Below, in pieces: positions 58,955-64,000 of a DNA stretch of 64,000 nucleotides. Under the pieces are notes generated by a model that was given only the letters and a program-made list of their open reading frames with translations, did no database searches and had not been told where the DNA came from. The translations under genes were made by a program, and so were the position numbers. The stretch is taken from contig OZ020260.1 in NCBI GenBank assembly GCA_963971285.1, positions 13,798,798 to 13,862,797 of the forward strand, written 5' to 3'. The DNA comes from Astropecten irregularis (lineage: Eukaryota > Echinodermata > Asteroidea > Paxillosida > Astropectinidae). How positions within the stretch are numbered: the stretch's first letter is position 1; each line of letters starts with the position of its first letter.

Positions 58955-59741
58955 AGTTCAGAAATGTCTTGTTCTGCTTAGCCGATGAGAAATCTTTCAT
59001 AAGAAAATTGATCCTTGACTCAGATTGTAGATTATGGAGATCAAACTGAGGCTGGAGCCAAGACTACATGCAGGGTGTTGAAAAGGTCCATAGAGTTTAC
59101 ATGCAAATGCGCCATCCATATTAGCCCTCATTATGACAGTTACAGTAATTACCGTCATTATTCAGATTATACAATACAAGATGAATGATATCATTCAAAT
59201 CTGGAAATAAGACGATAATATGAATGAGGGTTATGCACTTAAATACGTGATGTAATGAGGGATATAGTATATCATACTTGACCAATTGGCGATACGCTTC
59301 ATTAAGTATGTAACACATTTCCACTTGAGTGATTTTGAAGAAGTGCTTGGGCATTCTCTCTCTTGAGATCAAATTAAATTGGCATACAGTCGGGCTGATG
59401 TCACGAGACTCGGAGCTTGTTTTGCATGCGCCTATAGTCTGTAAATGTTTAATTAACAGATATGTTTAATTAACAATTGTTTAATTAAAAAATGTTTAAT
59501 TAATTAACAAATATATGCGTCTGTGAGTTTTTTTGTTAACATTTTTAGAGGGTTAATGGAATTTGTTTTGATAATTGATTAAAAGTCAAAACCGTGAATG
59601 ACCTTTCAATCATCAATTTAAATAACCACAAGGGAAACCGAATGAATTATATTCAATTTCATTGAAAAGTGGAAAAATGGAATTCCAACTGATTTTCACT
59701 CTAAAATTCAGCAGGAGTCTGTGAGTTCATATATATCTGTG

Positions 59742-59960
59742 CAGTGGCGGAGCCAAGGGGGGGGGAGCTCGGGGGGCTTGAGCCCCCCCTCCCCCCCCCC
59801 CCAAGAGGATCCCTGAAAAAAAAATGAAAAAAAAGGGGGAGAGGGAAAGGGAGAGGAGGAGGAGGGGGGGAGTCACAAAATGTTTGTTGGCCGTTTTGTA
59901 GGAGAAAAGTTTTCTTTAAGCCCCCCCCCCCCCCAAGACAAAATCCTGGGTGTGCCGGTG
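59742..59960. mobile_element. hAT-type non-autonomous element, C/G-rich
   Basis: Starts CAGTGGCGGAGCCAAG, ends CCTGGGTGTGCCGGTG; perfect 8-base duplication TATCTGTG at 59734-59741 and 59961-59968. Inside are long C and G runs. Confidence 0.85.
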
Positions 59961-61065
59961 TATCTGTGTACAGCTTTTATGTATCATATACCAGATCATG
60001 TTCATTGTACTCGTCAGCTGTCAACCAAACGTCTGCACATTTTGTGGATACAAATATATCAAGGCCTAGCTGTACAGATTTCACTAAGTCTGTATGCATA
60101 AGCTGTTCCACTTAAGGTGTATCTTTTAAAAGCAGGATAACAAAACGTAGGACAACTGACAGATGTGGGTGTTGGAAAACACTTTATTAAGTACAGCAGA
60201 CCGTATGTGAATGTATGTACATACATAAGTGTACATTTGATGTGGATGGGTGCTGTGGCCTAGTGGTCTTTTGTGTACTCGTGTGATTAATCAAATATGC
60301 TGTATTAACTAATGCTATAGTTATTTAAGTCTGCGAATTCAATTGCATACACACTGTAGCCATTGCTTGTTATTTAGCGTGGACCACTGAAAACCTGCTC
60401 AATGTTCTCAAACTTGGAAGCCACCGACGCTGACTTCTAATCATTTGCAGCACTGAGCCTCGAGGAATGTAACACCAAGACTTCATTAATAATGTAGACA
60501 CGTTTCACACTCAATTGAACTCCAGTTTGATTCGTATTTGATGACGAGGACAATTGCTCTGTTGACCAGCTTCGGGTGCTTTCACGCCGACACGGTCGAC
60601 GAGAGAGATTCTCGAACAAGAGAATGCTCAGACCATCCCTTACAAACTTCCCTGTCTTCCCCACTCACTGAGAGTCACCGTCGCCGATCCCCAAAACACC
60701 CTGAAGTTGCTTGCGTACGTGACGCTTTATTCATTGTCCTCCTGGATGCAATTTAGTCTCATGACACGCCACTTGTCTCATCTCGCTTTCATGTGAACGG
60801 CTGCTCGACAAAATCTACTTAAGGTTTTAGTTGAAGTGCGGGCAGATGATGATCTGTAATGAATGGTTGGTTGTATGGAATCCCATCTCCTCTACTTTCC
60901 TGTCTTTTAATAGGCTTGGCGTTATGGATGATTCTAGTGGAGGTAACATTTAATAGCGGCAGTGTAATTAATGAGATGGAACGAAGGATGTAGCATCAAG
61001 ACTTATGATTCTCACAATGAGATCTTGTCATTGCAGTCCTGCAGCTCATATTGAATTACCAGCCC

Positions 61066-61305
61066 GGGCCAATTTCATAGAGCTGCTTAGCACAAAAAAA
61101 TTGCTTAGCACAAGAATGGCTTGTCCAATAAACAAACCAAATTCGATTTTGATATCCATGGTCAGCGAACAACTGCCAAAGAACAATTGCAAGTGATACA
61201 CAACACATGGACATTTGGTTGTTAATCCTAATTTTATTATAAAGAGAGAAATGTTATGTTCAGTGAATGTTTGTGCCATTAAAGCAGCTCTATGAAATTG
61301 GCCCC
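61066..61305. mobile_element. Palindromic MITE, family A1
   Basis: GGGCCAATTTCATAGAGCTG ... CTATGAAATTGGCCCC, A1 core. Confidence 0.85.
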
Positions 61306-61377
61306 TTGTCATTTGTTTGTTTTAAATCAAATAACAACAAAAGGAACTGACTGAATTAGTTTCAAGTCATCAAGTCC

Positions 61378-61474
61378 TAGCTCAGGATTCGAACCCGGGA
61401 CCCCAAAATACCGTAGAGCACCAGTGTAGTATTCCTGGGGTCTTGGGTTCGATTCCAGCTTCAGTCAAGTATTC
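61378..61474. mobile_element. Fold-back pair of tRNA-SINE ends
   Basis: CAGGATTCGAACCCGGGACC on the left faces GGTCTTGGGTTCGATTCCAG on the right, with GTAGAGCACCAGTGTAGTAT of the head between. Confidence 0.65.
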
Positions 61475-62729
61475 TTTCTTAAGGTACATGTACATTGTAC
61501 TTGTTTGTTTTCTTTTTTTTCACTGACGGCACCTGATAGGAACGGACCTGATAGGATGGATGTGAAGTACATCTTGAGATGATAGAGTCTTGGTCTTGTA
61601 TTTTAACTTAAGGGCCGCAGGATCAGATCTTAAACATACACATGGATACCTCTGCTTTTAGTCATTGAAGGTTGTTGTCATCGCAGCACGATGACAGCTC
61701 AAGGGTTTCTCAGTAAGAACAAGAATTAAGATAGACCAGAAAATAATCCTGAGGAATTTTCCACGTCAGTCGCTTGCCTAAGATAAACAGAAATTGCAGC
61801 TTAAAACAGCCCTTCAGTGGCTGTGTTTTGAAAGAGAGTCGTGCAATATAAGTGATATCGCTTGGAGTCGTAGCAGGGCACGTCACGTCCGTTTTAATAC
61901 TGAAAGGAGGATTTACAACAACAAAAAACAATCGGAAATTTCACTGCAGGTTTTTTTTCTGCCATTGCGATAAAATCAGTTCTATCCAGTCTGTTAAGTA
62001 GCCTGAGAACAATTTGGCACGATCATTTCATAACTGCCGTAGAAGATCACGAACATGTACTGTGCATTTAAATTGTGTCGAATGCAGGCATGGTGTGTTC
62101 TTGTGCAGTATACATCGTCCAAAGTCAATAGGGATAGTGCAATTAAGCATTCAGTCGTAGGGTAATTCTTTGTTAACCCAAGAATCATTACCGACGTATC
62201 AGCCTTGGTGGTCTATTGAAAATGTTCCGCGCAGAGGCAAAAATGGATTTTCTGTTTGGGAGTGCCCCTTATAATTTTACAATTGAAAAATGACCTTGGC
62301 TCTTGAAAAAATAACATTCTAGCCTGGTTCTGTCTGAAGTCATTGCACCGTGTATAATTATACTGTGCAGTGCATACATACCGGTATGTACAGGCTAAAG
62401 TTTGGTGCGGTTCACGCAAATTGCAAAGTGATGTGGAATTTCATGGCGAAGCAATAGGGATACAAAAAAAACAGGCGGGCACTGATGCTTTAGTCGCACC
62501 AAAAGTTGATTCCAATTTGCTTTTGCAAGAAGTTTGAGTGTGGCTTTAATCAGGCCGTGTCCGAAACAGGCTTCGGCTAGGTCTATTGTCTTGGTGTCTG
62601 TGTGTATTTCTAATGGAGCGAAGACCTAGACCTAGCTCTAGACAACAGATTCGGATGCAGCCTCATTTAGCCTTTAAGAAAGGAAAGATTCTTGATCGAA
62701 ACCGCAGGCTCTCCCATAAACTCTAACCA

Positions 62730-62992
62730 GGGGCCAATTTCATAGAGCTGCTTAAGCTCCAAAATTTGCTTTTAAAGCACCAAAAACCAAGGTAAATGAA
62801 ATCAGTAAAGTTAGCCAAAACTCCTTATGAATGTTATGCCCAGCAAACAATGGCCAAATACAAGTCAAAAGCAGTAAACATCACATGAACATTTGGTTGG
62901 CAATCCTGTTTTATTAACATGATGAAGGAAGACTTTTCATGCTTTAAAACAATTCTGGTGCTTTTAAAAAGCAGCTCCATGAAATTGGCCCC
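62730..62992. mobile_element. Palindromic MITE, family A2
   Basis: GGGGCCAATTTCATAGAGCT ... CATGAAATTGGCCCCA, A2 core. Confidence 0.85.
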
Positions 62993-63826
62993 AGGCTTTC
63001 GTCTGTTTCTTATCAAGCATAATGCACATAGGAAATTACTGAGAGGGTACGATTTCTTTATCAAGTGTCTTCTGATATCTTAGCTTAGTTCTGACTGTAA
63101 AGCTTCTGAACAAACCATCATGGAGCTACATGTATGTATGTACATATATGAACAGTATGCGGTTTTAAAAATACTCTAGACGCAGTACTGGATCAACGAT
63201 GGTTTCCTGAACTGCTAACCATATTCACTTTGACATTTGGGTTGTTCCTAAACCGGATCGGAGCATGCAGGTTGAAACCCGAGGGGAGAATGGAAGGATG
63301 TTATCACATGACTCTTACTCATGCATTGCTCATGTGCTCACAGACTTAGAGTCACTGGACCCATCGTTCTATACCGTGATTGAAAGGTTATGCCCTTTCA
63401 AATAAATAAGATGTAAGTCAGTACATGTATTTGTATGGCTATTAGAAGTTGTTTTAATTATTGTATTCTTACTGAAAATTGAAATTAGTTGGTTTGACTG
63501 AGTATAAGCTTTGCAGAGACGCCTTGTAAAATACTCTTTTTTGAAGAGGTGTGGTTCTGAGAAGAACTGATTCGGCTTTAAATTAAGGTCAAGCTACACA
63601 TGTTTGAAAAATTTAGAAAAAGTTGGCACAAGATTTTGACTTGCATGCCTGCTAGTTCATGTCAAATTGTGGAAACATGGTAATCTATTCCGCAGACAGG
63701 GTGACATACATTATTGTTAAGATGATTCTCGCCGATGTAGGTCAACTGCATTTGTGACGAATTTCATGAATATCAACCATAGTCAATAACAGTAACTTAG
63801 ATACAGTAGGTTGATTGTACTGTACC

Positions 63827-63980
63827 AGGCCTTGAATTGGTTCTGAAAGGGGCACAGCCAGTTTTCCAAGACAAGGGGCACTTCCATTGGAAAATCATAA
63901 TGTCTGTGGAAACATTTGAAGGGGCACCAAGGCCAAGAACAAGGGCAATGAAGGCCATGGCCTCCATTGCATTCAAGGCG
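63827..63980 (-). repeat. Inverted copy of the repeat at 43085
   Basis: CAAGGGGCACTTCCATTGGA and GAAGGGGCACCAAGGCCAAG are the reverse complement of words at 43085-43262. Confidence 0.6.
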
Positions 63981-64000
63981 TGCTGTACATTTATGAATGA

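Larger units (their letters stand above)
58955..64000. other. Non-coding region to the window end
   Basis: No coding exon that I can support. Elements listed separately; a TGTTTAATTAA run at 59446-59508. Nothing clear in 58960-59440, 59970-61060, 61480-62720 and 63000-63820. Confidence 0.5.

Noticed and set aside
58518-58988. Leucine/lysine-rich repeat peptides on both strands
   Set aside because: Translation of the 16-18 base tandem array next to the exon at 58347.

Overview
This is a stretch of an intron-rich, AT-leaning animal nuclear genome. It is most probably from a marine invertebrate deuterostome: an echinoderm such as a starfish would fit, but the sequence alone does not fix the species. 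The evidence is split metazoan genes with GT-AG introns (heparan sulfate 2-O-sulfotransferase, kynurenine formamidase, ribosomal protein eS-type uS7/RPS5, a rhodopsin-family GPCR), a 5'TOP-like first exon, tRNA-derived SINEs and very many short palindromic DNA-transposon derivatives (MITEs). No bacterial features, CRISPR arrays or rRNA genes were seen.

Layout. 1-10925: upstream intron or flank of HS2ST1, repeat-rich, with a 21-bp minisatellite of about 1 kb. 10926-19851 (+): the last five coding exons of HS2ST1; the N-terminal exons were not found and are presumably to the left of the window. 19852-28321: tail-to-tail intergenic DNA. 28322-41113 (-): a complete 11-exon AFMID (kynurenine formamidase) gene, 297 codons, with catalytic Ser/Asp/His all present. 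Its 5.9-kb intron 6 holds an intact intronless GPCR gene on the opposite strand (34290-35303). 42474-46447 (-): a complete RPS5 gene of five coding exons plus a likely non-coding TOP exon. 46448-58346: gene-poor, many repeats. 58347-58475 (+): a single, unrecognised membrane-segment exon, followed directly by a tandem repeat. 58476-64000: repeats only.

The genes do not form a pathway: HS2ST1 modifies heparan sulfate in the Golgi, AFMID works in tryptophan catabolism, RPS5 is a ribosomal subunit, and the GPCR is a surface receptor. The most unusual content is the non-coding part: at least ten families of fold-back elements, two clear hAT-type insertions with 8-bp target duplications, nested insertions, fold-back SINE pairs, a perfect 74-bp palindrome, and several unrelated families that share the same terminal signature. 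All gene models were made by reading splice signals and comparing with remembered human protein sequences; no search was run.
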